DNA of 64,000 bases from positions 189,472,462 to 189,536,461 of the forward strand of contig CM077644.1 in the NCBI GenBank assembly GCA_039707465.1. The letters are read 5' to 3'. The DNA is from Rhabdophis nuchalis. Its lineage: Eukaryota; Chordata; Lepidosauria; Squamata; Natricidae. The notes beneath the pieces were generated by a model. That model did not search any database and was not told where the DNA came from. It saw only the letters and a program-made list of their open reading frames with translations. This document shows, in pieces, positions 1 to 11,655 of the stretch; position 1 is the stretch's first letter; the number at the start of each line of letters is the position of its first letter. A program made the translations under genes and the position numbers.

Positions 1-1326
1 GTCTATACCACAGCCTTATGTTCCCTTGAGAATCCAATCATCTGAGGGTAAAGAGCCACAACCCAACATAAGAGAGAGTGAGATAACACCATGCCCAAGC
101 ATGCCAAGAGACTCCTGAACTAAGCTAGAACTTTTTTTTTTGACATAGCCTACAAAGACATCTCAGCAGCAAGAACAGTTGTGCTTAGATGGGTTCTTGG
201 TTTTGGGTTCTTGGATGGTTTCTTGGTACTGAGGGGAAAGTAACTTAGCCTGAGAAAATGGAACTACATTGATCCCTGGAGGCCCTCTGTAACTACAAGC
301 ATAACATAATACTTCCTATAGAAATCCCTGGCATTTGATCTGGGCTCATTTCTTCACTTCCAAAACACATTTTTATCCCTTTCAATGCTGGTTCTTTGAT
401 TGCTTGCTTTTGTGTTTTGAACCAGGACTGGATTTACAGTTTGAGACTGATGGATTTACTGCAGTAATAAAAGAAATAATAAGCTGCCATTTGTTGAGAC
501 CAGGGCAGCAGTACATGTTCATTAGGACTTTGCCTCTTTAAAGAAAGAGGTTCTGGCATATCCTTTCCCCAAAGCAAAAGAATAAAATGCAACTACATTT
601 GTAATTGTTTAACATTTATCAGTTAAAGATTTCAATATGTCCCACATTAAATCATTAATTAAATAAAGATCTCCAGTATTTGGGGCTCGTAAAGGACATG
701 CTGACATGGCTATCCTATTAAATTAAAAGATAGCATAAAATGTGGGTATTCATAAAATACTACAGTAGGTAGCATTGAAGCTATATATCCATTTGTTAGA
801 AATAAATCTATTCCACTGAATTCACATTTTTTTGCTCCACAAAATGTCTAGTTTATAAAAGACAAAACACATGCCACAAATCATCTATAAATCAAGTATT
901 CTAAACTTAAATCTGAAATGTAGTTTCCTCAAGATCATCTAAAAAAAAAAAAAAGTTTTCTCCAAACACACAACATAATCACAAACACACAGCTGTCACA
1001 TAATAAATCCCACACATAAAAATAGTTCAGTCAGGATTATTTCACCCCCCTCAAAGCCCCCACATTGTCTTTCTTCATTTAGATTACCTTCTAAACCCTT
1101 CATTTTATCTATCTTTCTCTCCCTCCCCAATCTCTTTTACTCAAACAAACACATAGAAACATTCCATTTTTTTATTTTTCTTGGAATTTAATGATCCAAA
1201 CATAGTAATGGCTGAGCCTCAGCCTCCCTAACTTTTTTTTTTTTACAAAATTTAAATAAGCAGAATATAATTATCAGATTGAGGATGCTAATGAGGCACC
1301 AAGCAGTTTTTTCAGATGGTACTTAT
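1..1326. other. Gene-free AT-rich stretch
   Basis: I see no gene or recognisable repeat here. It holds an A-run near 941-954, a pyrimidine-rich patch near 1108-1140 and a T-run near 1231-1243. The longest open frame is 68 codons (335-541) and resembles no family I know. Confidence 0.6.
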
Positions 1327-1418
1327 ACAATACAATACAATAGCAGAGTTGGAAGGGACCTTGGAGGTCATCTAGTCCAACTCCCTGCCTAGGCAGGAAA
1401 CCCTATACCATTTCAGAC
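1327..1418 (-). mobile_element. CR1-type LINE, extreme 3' end
   Basis: Short remnant of a chicken-repeat-1 type LINE, read on the minus strand. The plus strand shows a run of the pentamer AATAC (the 3'-terminal simple repeat) followed by the CR1-typical block 'agcagagttggaaggg' and then 'ctagtccaactccctgcc'. The larger copy at 1780 has the same terminus. Only the 3' untranslated end is present, as expected of a heavily 5'-truncated copy. Confidence 0.85.
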
Positions 1419-1779
1419 TTGTCACAGGAGCTGTATATGAGGAATTCCAAGATATACACCACAGGGACAAATACCAGTGAAGACGTTTGCATAGGGTGCA
1501 GTAGCTGAATTCAGAAAGGCACATATCCATAAAACAAAACTGTAAGTTTACCATATGTGTTAGTGCCAAAATTATTGAGTGCTATATACCAGAAGACAAA
1601 ACACAAACTCTGACTTCATTAGCAACTCTGACATTGCTTCTATCAGTTCTTCATGGTAAAATGTAGTTTGTGTATGTATTGTAAATATAGATGGTGTGAG
1701 GGTATGATAGACATATGTAACTCCCTAATTGGTCACAAATGGAAGTAGGCCCCAAAGTCAAGCTGGTGTCCACAGATAA
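1419..1779. other. No recognised feature
   Basis: Unique-looking sequence between two CR1 3' ends. I see no coding frame or repeat in it. Confidence 0.5.
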
Positions 1780-2580
1780 ATACAATACAATACAATACAA
1801 TAGCAGAGTTGGAAGGGACCTTGTAGGTCTTCTAGTCCAACCCCCTGCGTGGGCAGGAACCTTATACCATTTCAGACAAATGGCTATCTAACATCTTTTT
1901 AAAGACTTCCAGGGTTGGGGCATTCACAACTTCTGGAGGCAAGCTGTTCCAGAGGTTAATTGTTCTAACTGTCAGGAAATTTCTCCTTAGTTCTAAGTTG
2001 CTTCTCTCCTTGATTAGTTTCCACCCGTTGCTTCTTGTCCTGCCCCCAGGTGCCTTGGAGAATAGTTTGACTCCCTCTTCTTTGTGGCACCCTCTGAGAT
2101 ATCGGAACACTGCTATCATGTCTCCCCTGGTCCTTCTCTTCATCAAACTAGACATACCCAGCTTCTGCAACCGTTCTTCATATGTTTTAGTCTCCAGTCC
2201 CCTAATCATCTTGGTTGCTCTTCTCTGCACTCTTTCCAGAGTCTCCACGTCTTTTCTACATCGTGGCAACCAAAACTGTATGCAGTATTCCAAGTGTGGC
2301 CTTACCAAGGCACTATACAGTGGCATTAACACTTAACGTGATCTAGATTCTATCCCTCTGTTTATGCAGCCTAGAACTGTGTTGGCTTTTTTGGCAGCTG
2401 CTGCACACTGCTGGCTCATATTTAAATGGTTGTCCACTAGGATTCCAAGATCCCTCTCACAGTTGCTACTATTGAGCAAGGTACCACCTATGCTGTACCT
2501 GTGCATTTTGTTTTTCTTGCCTAAATGTAGAACTTTACTTTTTTCACAATTGAATTTCATTTTATTAGATAGTGCCCAAT
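1780..2580 (-). mobile_element. CR1-type LINE, 5'-truncated copy
   Basis: Minus-strand CR1 copy that keeps the last part of ORF2 (the RT thumb and C-terminal region) and the 3' end with its AATAC pentamer tail at about 1780-1802. It begins inside the reverse transcriptase near 2575, so it is a typical 5'-truncated, non-autonomous insertion. The short CR1 3' end at 1327 shares the same terminal sequence and orientation. Confidence 0.9.
1862..2574 (-). pseudogene. CR1 ORF2 C-terminal fragment (reverse transcriptase)
   Basis: Reading the minus strand from about 2574 gives the CR1 RT C-terminal region: 'KMKFNCEKSKVLHLG', then 'ERDLGILVDNHLNMSQQC', then 'LYSALVRPHLEYCIQFW', 'LERVQRRATKMIRGLE', and finally the CR1 terminus 'NLWNSLPPEVVNAP'. 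The frame is interrupted once, by a TAA at 2333-2335 between 'GIESRSR' and 'VLMPLY'; otherwise it stays open for about 235 codons. The catalytic palm motifs lie upstream of the truncation and are absent, so no active enzyme could be made. One stop in this length suggests a moderately young insertion. Confidence 0.9.
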
Positions 2581-3147
2581 GTTCAAGTGGGAATGGGAAA
2601 ACCTCTTCAGGATGGAATCCTGAATTTAATCTTTGATAAAGGTGAACAAAGATATGAAGACCTCATATTAATTAAATATCCATTACACTGGATAAATAAC
2701 ATATACAAAATTTCAGAGGTGACATTATTGACATAATGCTTTTAGTCATATAATATTTGTATGTGTGAAATATATTAGAATTACTTGAATTCTGTACTGA
2801 ACATTGAATAAAGTACAAGAAACCTACCTGGTTTAGAATTACTAATTTTTTGTACAATAGGGTAAATTGTATTTTAGCATGTTTTATTAATTTGATTTCA
2901 ACAACGTTTGGAATTTTCCCATAGATAAAATATAATACAGTTACATGCACATGAGTTCAATTATTTGGACAATGGAAAATGATTGCTTGGGATATATAGA
3001 GGTATATAATGGGCAATTTTATTATTGTATAATATTTTGATATGTAAATTAAAAGAATTACTTTTGATTAATACAATGGAACTGACATTTGCTAAGGAAG
3101 GGGAAAATAACCAGAGATCTTTCTTTATTATATAAGGTTAAATAAAA
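2581..3147. other. No recognised feature
   Basis: AT-rich sequence with a 92-codon minus-strand frame (2672-2950) that has no recognisable domain. I would not call it a gene. Confidence 0.5.
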
Positions 3148-3466
3148 CAGGGGTCCCCAACCCCCGGTCCGTGGACCGGTGCTGGTCCGTGGCTTGATAG
3201 GAACCAGGTCGCAGGGCCGGAGAAGAGGAGGAGGGACGACGGGGCAGCCCCCTGGGCAGATCGTGCACCGGGGGCAGGAGGGTGCAGGTGCGGCTACTCA
3301 CACCATTGGGGGCCCTAGAGGGGCGAGTGAGCCGACTGACCCCCCCGCATGCACATGTGCTGCCTATTCCCCCTCCCCCCCCCGCTCCCCCTCTTCACCG
3401 GCCAGTCCGCGGAATTTTCTTTAAAATGAAACCGGTCCCTGGTGCAAAAAAGGTTGGGGACCCCTG
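3148..3466. mobile_element. Non-autonomous hAT (Charlie-like) element
   Basis: Terminal inverted repeats start with CAGGGGTCCCCAACC on the left and end with its reverse complement GGTTGGGGACCCCTG on the right. The flanks AAATAAAA (3140-3147) and AAGTAAAA (3467-3474) match at 7 of 8 positions, as expected for an 8-bp hAT target-site duplication. The 319-bp interior is GC-rich, contains no transposase and includes a C-rich run near 3368-3393. It was presumably mobilised in trans by an autonomous hAT. Confidence 0.85.
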
Positions 3467-4324
3467 AAGTAAAATACCATTATTCCTTTAAAGTTATTTT
3501 AAATATATTATTATTTAACATTATGTAAATGTTTTACAAATGAATGGATGAGCTGAATTTAAATTATGCTAAATTAATAACTAGTCTAAAGGATGTGTCC
3601 TTAATGGGAATTTCTGGCTGCCATCTAAAGCATGCCTCACTAGGACTAACGTAATGTCTATTAATAATAAACTATATATTGAAACTCAAATGATCCTAGT
3701 TAAAGACACTGAAATGTTAGATCTAAGCAAAATAATTTTAGCACACAGTTATAGTCTAAACATAGGAAGCTTAGAAGAAGTATGGAATGAGCATGGGCTG
3801 GGGGAAAAATTCAGTGGGACTGGGAGAGATTTTCATCATCCTATCATCATCCCCACTGAGTTTTCTTGAGGGAAGCTGGCAGTGAGAGAGAGAGATCTTC
3901 CTTCCTCTTCCTCTTCCCTTCCCTTCCTTTCTCTGGTGGGGGAGAGAGAGTGGGAGTTTGATGTAAGAGCAGTAAAAAAAAAGGAGTCTTGAATAGAAAT
4001 AAAATATAGATGTGGGGTGCTTTTCCAGTAGATTGAGGGGAGGGAATGAGAGGATGTAGTCAGTTCCTGCACTCATTGTGCAATGGGACAGGTAGAAAAT
4101 GCAGATCTGCCCTTTGTAGAAAACCCACTTGGTATTAATAAAAGGACTGTCAGATCATTAGCCTGTAATAATGCCAATGCAGATCTGTAACCTAAATAGG
4201 GTTTGAGGGGAGAGATTTTGTCAACTTTTGTACAAGTGAATTGATATAAGCATTAAAAGCCAATGGTTTAAACATGTAAGCACACCTCACCCCTTTAAGG
4301 TTGTGAAATGCAAGTGAAAGATGA
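3467..4324. other. Gene-free; purine/pyrimidine patch
   Basis: No gene seen. Positions 3876-3955 alternate GA-rich and CT-rich blocks (a degenerate simple repeat). The overlapping minus frames of 101 and 78 codons are products of this low-complexity tract. Confidence 0.5.
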
Positions 4325-4925
4325 TCTTCAGAGTGTTATTTTCAAGAAATATTGATCAATGCATGTAGCAGCCAATTTCTTCCAGTGAATATCCTTGGGG
4401 ATACAGTCAAATGACACGTTTAAATCAATACAGGCAACATAAAGGTATTCCATTGATAGCTAGAGTATTTTCCTATTCAATAATGTAAAATAAGACACTG
4501 AACAAGGGTCAAATATTCTTCTCCAAAATTGGTGTACTATTCCTCTAAAGTGTTATCCCATACCTGCCAGTCAATATTTTTCCAAGAAGGCGTCGAGCAC
4601 AGACCTTGCTAACTACACTAAATGGGTTGATGGGACAGACTTTTTGCCAGATTCTTCCTATCTCATTTTTATATTGGGATTTCAATATATTTAATTTAGC
4701 CTTTATGAATATATGTGTGAACAGTGATGCAAAACTGAAGTCCACAAATCCATGCTCACAATTCTACAAATATTAAAACAGGTCCAGCTGCTTTACCATT
4801 TTTGATTTGTGTGCAATTAATTTAATGATCCCCAAGTAAGACTGTGATGGCTAATTTGGGATGGCATCAGGACAAAAATCCAACATTGTTGGAGACTTGG
4901 GCTAAACATGGAACAAACAAAATTC
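4325..4925 (-). pseudogene. LINE reverse-transcriptase fragment (clade unresolved)
   Basis: On the minus strand this degraded stretch reads as the N-terminal half of an RT domain. In order: a 'GKAAGP' linker (before 4750), 'DFSFASLFTHIFIKAKLNI' (about 4740-4680), 'RIWQKVCPINPFSVVSKV' (about 4650-4600), and then 'YVACIDLNVSFDCIPKDIHW' (about 4450-4390), which is RT motif A with both aspartates. Frames shift between blocks and stops are present. The endonuclease and the rest of the palm are missing. A C-terminal LINE piece at 30305-30768 may belong to the same family, judged only from how such proteins are usually composed. I cannot assign the clade. Confidence 0.65.
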
Positions 4926-5335
4926 AGCTCATATTAGGATCTATGAAGATTGCAACATGCCAGAGACATAAGGGTAAAAGTTTCTAGTCGTGTCTTACTC
5001 TAGTAGAGGGAGTGCTCATCTCTGTTTTCTTTCTGAGGAAGCCAGCAATGTCTAAAGACAGTTCCATGGTCATGGGACTGGTATGGCTATACACAGACAT
5101 GCCTGGAATGCTGTTACCTTCTCACCAAAGTAGTACCTATTCACTTGCATTTGCATGCGTTTGAATAGCTAGGTTGGCAGGTGCTGGAGCCAGAATTGGA
5201 AGTCATCCCATCACACAGTGTTTGAATCTCAAATCTGCTCAAATCTGGTGACAAACCCAAGAGACATAGGAAGCCACCAAAACAAAAATAAAGTAATAAT
5301 TGTGTAGTTGACTCCTAGAAAATGTACATTTATAT
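4926..5335. other. No recognised feature
   Basis: Sequence between a LINE remnant and a MITE. I see no coding frame or repeat boundary. Confidence 0.4.
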
Positions 5336-5520
5336 CAGGGGTGTAAAATTCAAGGCCCATGGGGCCACCCTGGAAACAACCCATTTTTGCTGGCAGATCT
5401 CTGGGGCCACCACAGGCACCCCTGACATGAGTGATGTATAGTTGGCCATCCCCACCCCACCTCCCAAGGTCAAACACAATGTTGATGCCGCCCTCAATGA
5501 AATTGAGTTTGACACCCTTG
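5336..5520. mobile_element. hAT-like MITE (CAGGGGTGT family)
   Basis: 185-bp element. The left end CAGGGGTGTAAAATTCAAGG and the right end, ending AGTTTGACACCCTTG, are imperfect inverted repeats. Flanks ATTTATAT (5328-5335) and CTTTAGAT (5521-5528) agree at 6 of 8 positions, a decayed 8-bp duplication. Related copies occur at 51833 and 52468. No coding capacity. Confidence 0.7.
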
Positions 5521-5530
5521 CTTTAGATTA

Positions 5531-5748
5531 GAGAAACAATTTGGTGTAGTGGCTAAGGGATCAGGCCAGAAGCCAGGAAAGTGTGAGTTCTAGTTCTGTT
5601 TTAGGCACAAAGCGAGCTAGGTGAACTCAGGCCAGTCATTCTTCTCAGTCCTAGGAAGCAGGCAATGGCAAACTACTGAAATCCTGGCATGAAAATTGCA
5701 GGAACTCGTTCAAGAATCAACAGTGAGTTGAAAACACAAAATATACAT
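5531..5748 (+). mobile_element. Sauria-type tRNA SINE
   Basis: tRNA-derived SINE. An A-box-like block 'tggtgtagtggctaaggg' (5551 on) is followed by a B-box-like 'gtgagttctagttct', then by the conserved body 'ggcacaaagc...ctaggtgaactcaggccagtcatt'. The 3' part 'ggcaatggcaaactactgaa...' and 'tgcaggaactcgtt' is the Bov-B-LINE-like tail typical of Sauria SINEs. The final tail is degenerate. It lies 10 bp after the MITE at 5336. Confidence 0.8.
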
Positions 5749-6331
5749 CGTAGCTGTAGAAAATAATAGTTTAATATAGTTGACAATGGATTTGAGTGTT
5801 CCAGTTCCACATGGAAATGTCTGGCTTATGGAAAACCTGGAGCAGGGAACAGCATGGTCCCAGTGGACTCTAATATGTCCAATGTTACATGTTAGCAATA
5901 AAGGTGTTTTCACTCCCATCATCAACTGCTGGTTTTAGAAAGTTTACCTGTATATATTACTTGGGTTCCAAACTCTGGAAATAGCCAGAATGTATCATCT
6001 TGGCTGAACCATTGCTTTCTTGCTTGTATGATCTTTGCACATTCAAGAGCCATGAACAAATTTCAAACAGCTAAATAAAATGATGAAGTATCAGCTGCAT
6101 GATGAAATTCACTTGTTAGATGGTCATTTTTTGTAGATGACCAGTGTTCCGTACATTGGTCACTTAACCTTGACAGCTATTGTATGAAAAGCAAAACATT
6201 TGTCCAATAAAGTTCTAACTGAATGCATTTATCTGAAGAGAAAATGCTGAATGTAGAAGAATAAAGTACTGTTTTTCAGGTAAATAGCATCTACTGCATT
6301 TTCTTAGCATTTCTTTTAACTCATCAGTTCA
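5749..6331. other. No recognised feature
   Basis: AT-rich sequence before the L2 tail. No gene or repeat is identified. Confidence 0.4.
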
Positions 6332-8398
6332 TTTTTTTATTATTTTTTATTTTTTTATTTTATTAAATTTATACCCCGCCCTTCTCCTTGTTAGGACCCA
6401 GGGCGGCGCACAGGGATGTTAAAATACATACAAAATATATAAAATATATGAAATTTAAGATTATTATTCTAATAAATAAACCCTGCGCTAAAATCCGAAT
6501 TAAAATCCCAAGTTTAAAAACTATCTAATAGTCAGTATGGAGGTTACGCTAGGCCGGCTAGATGAAATAGGTGTGTCTTCAGACACTTGCGGAAGAGGCG
6601 GAGGTCGGAGATGGTGCGGAGTTCAGGGGGTAAGTCGTTCCAGAGGGCTGGGCCCGCCACAGAGAAGGCTCTCCCCCTGGGTGTCGCCAGTTGGCATTGT
6701 CCAGCCGACGGCACCCTGAGGAGGCCCTCTCTGTGGGAGCGTATCGGTCTGAGGGATGTATGGGGCAGGAGGCGGTCTCGCATATAACTAGGCCCCGAGC
6801 CATGGAGCGCTTTAAAGATGGTCGTTAAAACCTTGAAGCGCACCCGAAAGACCACAGGAAGCCAGTGCAGCTCGCGCAGGATAGGTGTTATGTGGGAGTG
6901 TCTAGGCGCTCCCGTAATCACCCGCGCGGCTGCATTCTGGACCAGCTGCACCTCAAGGGAAGCCCCATGTAGAGAGCATTACAGTAGTCGAGTCGAGAGG
7001 TGACGAGTGCTTGAGTGACTGTGCGTAAGGCACCCCGGTCCAGTAAGGGGCGCAATTGGCGCATCAGGCGAACCTGATGAAACGCCCCCCTGGCCACGGC
7101 TGCCACATGATCTTCCATAGACAGCCGGGAATCCAGGAGGACACCCAAATTACGCGCCCTCTCCACGGGGGCCGGTGTTTCGCCCCCAATGGCCAGAGTT
7201 GGAATAATCTGGCTGAACCGAGGCGCCAGAAGCCACAGCCACTCAGTCTTGGACGGGTTGAGCCTGAGTTTGTTACCACCCATCCAGATCCGTACGGCTT
7301 CCAAGCACCGGGACATAACCTCGACGGCATCGTTGGGGTGGTCCCGCGCCCTCCAGAGATCATCAACCAACGCGACCAATGCCGTCTCGGTGCTGTGCCC
7401 GGGTCGGAAGCCGGACTGGCGCGGGTCTAGATAATCAACTTCCTCCAAGTGTCGCGGAAACTGTTGAGCCACCACACTCTCAACAACCTTCACTAGAAAG
7501 TGGAGGTTGGAGACGGGACGATAGTTCTCTAATAATGCTGGATCCAGGGACGGCTTCTTGAGGAGGGGCCTTACTACCGCCTCTTTCAAGATGGCAGGCA
7601 AGGACTCCTCACTCAAAGATACGTTGACAATGCCCTGGGGCCAGCCTCGTGTCATCTCCCAGGATGCCAGTACAAGCCAGGAGGGACACGGGTCCAATAA
7701 ACATATGGTAGCCCTAAGTCTCTTTGACAACTTGTCCATATCCTCGGTGGTAACAAAATCAAACTCCTCCCAAGATGGTGTCACAAGAACAGCCTCGGCC
7801 CGCTCGACTGGGCCACTGTCGATGGAGGGTAGCTCGTTCCGAATCCGAGTGATTTTCTCCTGCAGATAAATCCCAAATTCCTCTGCTCGACCCTGTAAAG
7901 GGGCTTCCCGCGGCCTCTGTTGAAGGAGGGAGAGGGTCACCCCAAACAGGGCAGCAGGGCGGTTATCTGCGGATGCAATAAGAGTGGCACAATACTCACG
8001 TTTGGCCACTCTTATCGCCACTAAGTAAGTCCTAATATGGTCTCTCACTAGTGTTCGGTCGGCTTCGGAGCGAGAAGATCTCCAGCTGCTCTCTAGGCGT
8101 CTCTTGTGGCGCTTCATCCCCCTAAGCCCCTCGGTAAACCAAGGAGCCCAGGTGGTTCGTCGCCGCAAGAGAGGCCGCAAGGGCGCGACTCGGTCCAAGG
8201 CCCCCATGGCCGCACTTAACCATGCGGCCACTAGGTCCTCAGTCGAGTCGCGGGGCAAGTCCACAGGAATTGGCCCAAGCTCCCTTTGGAACCTTATCAG
8301 GTCCATCAGGAGCCTGGGGCGGAACCATATAGGAATATCCGGTTCCGCCTCCCCGCAGTGAGGTGCGGCAATCGGAAAGTCGAGCCGAAGGAGAGCGT
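6332..8398 (-). mobile_element. L2 LINE, 5'-truncated copy with internal deletion
   Basis: Minus-strand L2 copy. Its 3' end lies at 6332-6420 (TTTATT tail, then 'ataccccgcccttctccttg'), matching the 3' end of the fuller copy at 40020-40088. Its 5' end near 8398 aligns to about 37676 of that copy, inside the endonuclease. GC content is far above the flanks. A possible short target duplication GTTCA occurs near 6326 and 8399, but it is too short to be conclusive. Confidence 0.9.
6541..8398 (-). pseudogene. L2 ORF2 fragment lacking the RT catalytic core
   Basis: The frame runs 8306 to 6918 for 462 codons, then shifts into 6951 to 6544. It starts near the end of the endonuclease, covers the linker ('PWFTEGLRGMKRHKRRLESS') and the RT fingers ('PLLKKPSLDPALLENYRPVS', 'SGFRPGHSTETALVALVDD'), then jumps from 'LWRARD' straight to 'HPNDAVEVMSRCLEAV'. 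Compared with the copy at 36144, exactly 336 nt (112 codons) are gone, removing AFDTID, GVPQGS and YADD; the join is at about 7341/7342. A second lesion, an 11-bp deletion near 6955, shifts the frame before 'QLVQNAAARVI'. The last block, 'ELHWLPVVFRVRFKVLTTIF', is the L2 C-terminal signature. It cannot encode an active polymerase. Confidence 0.9.
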
Positions 8399-8808
8399 TC
8401 AGATGGTTATTTGTTGTCCTTTTCTAAACACTGCACAATTGTGCCAGTTTGTTCAAATAACTTCACTTACAGTTCTATTATAAATAAGTAATAGTACAGC
8501 AATATAAAAATGAACACAGTTATAGGGTTTATTTCAGAGCAGAGCATCAGGAAATATTATTTTGTGTATCCTGTAATTAAAGCATTCAAATTTTACTTAA
8601 AAATAATTAACATGCAGAAAATCAAAGAATGTTGACAATGATGCAATGAAATATGGATATTTAGTTTTTCTAATTTATAATAATTATTTGATACTATGTG
8701 TATTTTCCATTAAAAGTAAATGTTTTATTTCAGTTGTCTGTTTAAATCGATTAAAGGATCTTCTTCAATCAGATGTAACCACTTGAATTCAGCTGAACTA
8801 TCTTATCA
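8399..8808. other. No recognised feature
   Basis: AT-rich flank of the L2 copy. Nothing identified. Confidence 0.4.
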
Positions 8809-8816
8809 GTTACCAT

Positions 8817-8940
8817 TAGTGGTGGGATTCAAATAATTTAACAAACCAGTTCTCTGCCCTAATGATTTATTCCAACAACCAGTTCACCAAACTTCTCAGA
8901 AAGTTAACAAGCGGTGCAAACTGGCTGAATTCCACCCCTG
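8817..8940. mobile_element. hAT-like MITE with perfect 8-bp duplication
   Basis: 124-bp element beginning TAGTGGTGGGATTCA and ending TGAATTCCACCCCTG, imperfect inverted repeats of the CAGNGGTGG type. It is flanked by a perfect direct repeat GTTACCAT (8809-8816 and 8941-8948), the 8-bp duplication of hAT transposition. The interior carries 'aacaaaccagttctctgccct' and 'ccaacaaccagttcacc', which reappear in opposite orientation in the longer relative at 25123. Confidence 0.85.
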
Positions 8941-8948
8941 GTTACCAT

Positions 8949-9449
8949 ACAGTGAATTATAATCATACTAAGTACATGTTTTAAGGAACGATTTTGTTAA
9001 TTGTTATAACGCTTTCATTCATTAGCTTATTTTGAAAAATAACATATATTTCTTGGAGATCTGACTGTTGGGTAAGGGAGGTAGTATAGTGAGATCTTGA
9101 ACTTCAAAGTGATAATGATAGTATAATAAATAAGATTGCATATATCTAATGGTGATTTTGAGAAATATTCAGACTGAAACTGTGAATTGTAGTCAACAAA
9201 ACTTTTGTTAGTTAAATAAAAATGACTAAACAATCCCACTTAGATTTTTTTTAAACATTTCAGTATTTATTTTATTGTTCCTTACCGTTCATTTTTTCCA
9301 CATAATATAATAGATAAACCCAACAGTGAAATGGATATTCTCATCCTCCTGATCCAGATGATTAATCACCTCATCCCTAGGAATGTAAAAAATTGAAGTG
9401 CACCAAAATAAACTACCCAAAAACTCACATTTTTCAAATATATGTACAA
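8949..9449. other. No recognised feature
   Basis: AT-rich sequence leading into a microsatellite. Nothing identified. Confidence 0.4.
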
Positions 9450-9459
9450 TGTGTGTGCA

Positions 9460-9492
<33 letters not shown>

Positions 9493-9595
9493 ATTTATAT
9501 ATATGTATGTATGTATGTATATGTATATGTGTGTGTATATACACATACATATATACACACACAAACATAGATACATACATACATATGTGAATATT
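9450..9595. repeat. Compound TG / GTAT / CATA microsatellite
   Basis: A (TG)n tract passes into (GTAT)n and then into the complementary (CATA)n with TATATACACA blocks, so the two halves can pair as an imperfect hairpin around 9520-9560. The open frames on both strands here are translated repeat. Confidence 0.95.
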
Positions 9596-10959
9596 TTATT
9601 GAATAAATAAGAAATTATGAGAAAATTATGGTGGTTGGAAATTAAAAGTCAAATTGAATATTTATTTATTTAATATTGAACTTCCTCTTTTATGAACAAG
9701 ATGCTGTATTAAGAGCTATACAATGTTATGTCCAATTTTGCAGTAATTAAGAATAACAAAATTGATATTGAGCATCTTTTCAAGTCATAAAAATAGGGTT
9801 ATCTTGTATGTTCTATAGACTATTTCTGATCTAATCTGAGAAGAGGTGATCTCTCTAAAAATAGCTATGAATACTACTTGGTGCAAATGGTAGAGACCAT
9901 TTCAGAGGAAAAATACTTAAGTATCTATAAGAATAGCTGGTCACTCTTGGAATTCTGCCAGCCAAATTACATTAGAAGGAATCAGACATCTTAAATTACT
10001 GACCTATGTAATCCTTTCCTTAAAGGCTTTTGGAGATTCTATCATCACAAACAGATGATGTGATAACAAAAAGAGAACTTCAATGATTTTTTTCCCCAGT
10101 TATGCTGCCAGTTCTTGTTCACAACAGTACTGACAGGCAAATACAATACCAAACCGAGTGCTTGTTTATACTGTCAGTCTTGGTTTTCCCACTTACTTCT
10201 TTCTTATCAATCCATGCTTCTACTCCATATGGGCAAAAAATTAAAACAGCACTAAGAAATTCTGGACAGTGTCTCAAACTTCTAGTCTCCAGTCACATGT
10301 ACAAGGAGTTTTATTCCCTTTCATCCAGATGGTGAGGGAATTAGAAGAAGATAAACTAAGGTACTATGAATATTGAGATTTCTGTGCTACTCACACATAC
10401 TATGTTAATAGAGTAGCATAGAATTGTATAAATACATTATAGCTGCCCTTTACCATATTTTAAAAAGATGAGATTTTCACTTTTATTTGCTTAAACCAAT
10501 GTAAATCAATCTCAGCAACTCCCAGAATTTCCCAGCCAGCATGTTTAAACTAATGGACATTGCATTCATTATGTGTCATATTTAAAAAAAGTGATCTGAG
10601 ATTACAATTTTGTGCTGATTGAAGTAAATTATTCTTACATATTTATCTCAATCAACCCAAAACAAAATAATGTATGTTAAAGCACTTCTACTTGCCATTC
10701 CATCTATCGTATAGTCTTATTGCGGTAGGATTCATACAGAGGGAAATGAAGTATGGAACTATTATAAAATCCATTGCCTGATTACTTCCACCAATGGAAT
10801 ATAGATTTTCAGGGACAGTTTCTTTGTATAAAATCAAAAGACAATGAACACTCATCATCCAATAAAGAGCCTATCAAGATTTAGAACATGAGAACTTCAA
10901 GAGACATGACAGGTTATAACACCAAATACTTGTAGATCAATTAATTACTTGTAAATAAT
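9596..10959. other. No recognised feature
   Basis: Unique-looking AT-rich sequence. The longest frame, 77 codons at 10102-10335, shows no domain. Confidence 0.4.
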
Positions 10960-11280
10960 TTTAGGTGTCAAAATACAGACCCCAAAATTGGTTTGACTTA
11001 CCCATGGATGTCATTATCTATGAGTAAAGAGAGTAACAATTTTTTAAATTACCCATATAACTTGTATTTACTCATGGATAAGCCCATCTGCAGATAAAAT
11101 GATCTTCAAATTTTTAACCAAAATATAGTACCATGAAATATATATGATCTATGATTTAGCCATTCTAAGCCAATTATGAAAATAAAAATATATGTAAACA
11201 CTTATCTGCAAAAAGCACATTTTTCATGGTATTTTGATTCAAAATTCAGCTTATCCATGGATAGGCCATGAGAGACTTTA
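10960..11280. mobile_element. Possible decayed MITE
   Basis: Contains 'gacttacccatggatg' near 10996, 'actcatggataagcccatctgc' near 11069 and 'cttatccatggataggccatg' near 11250, related blocks in opposite orientations as in a decayed inverted-repeat DNA element. I find no clean ends or duplication, so the call is weak. Confidence 0.35.
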
Positions 11281-11507
11281 TAGGTCAAAAGCAGCATTTT
11301 TCATTGTACCTAGAAGATAATAGAAAGCCAATGTAGGGTCTGCAAACTGGTGTACCATGTGCCTACCAACAAGCATCTGTAAATATCCAGGTGATTGTGT
11401 ATTACACCTATTAAATTCCTTGTACCATATTTTAATCTATAGGGTTTTAAAACTCCCTCATTTTGGAACCACTTGGCGTCATAATTAGATAACATAATTA
11501 CATCCAA

Positions 11508-11655
11508 TTAAGGAACTGACCTAGAAATCAGAAGACTTGGAGTTCTAGACCACCTCAGGGACAAAATCCCACCTGGGTTGTTGTATGAAAAATAGGAGAT
11601 GGGACTATTAAGTATATTAGACACTCTCTCTTTGTCTTTCCCCCTAAAATAAGAA
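11508..11655 (+). mobile_element. tRNA-SINE remnant (CORE/MIR-like), 5' truncated
   Basis: Degraded SINE body: 'acctagaaatcagaagac', 'gagttctaga', 'ccacctgggttgttgtatg' and 'aataggagatgggac' keep the order of the CORE-type SINEs found in reverse at 20938 and 45003 ('ctagaaaccagg', 'gttgttgtggggaaaatagg'). The 5' half of the tRNA head is missing. Confidence 0.5.

Noticed and set aside
9289..9610. Open frames rich in Tyr/Ile/Cys/Met on both strands
   Set aside because: Translations of a TG/GTAT/CATA microsatellite.
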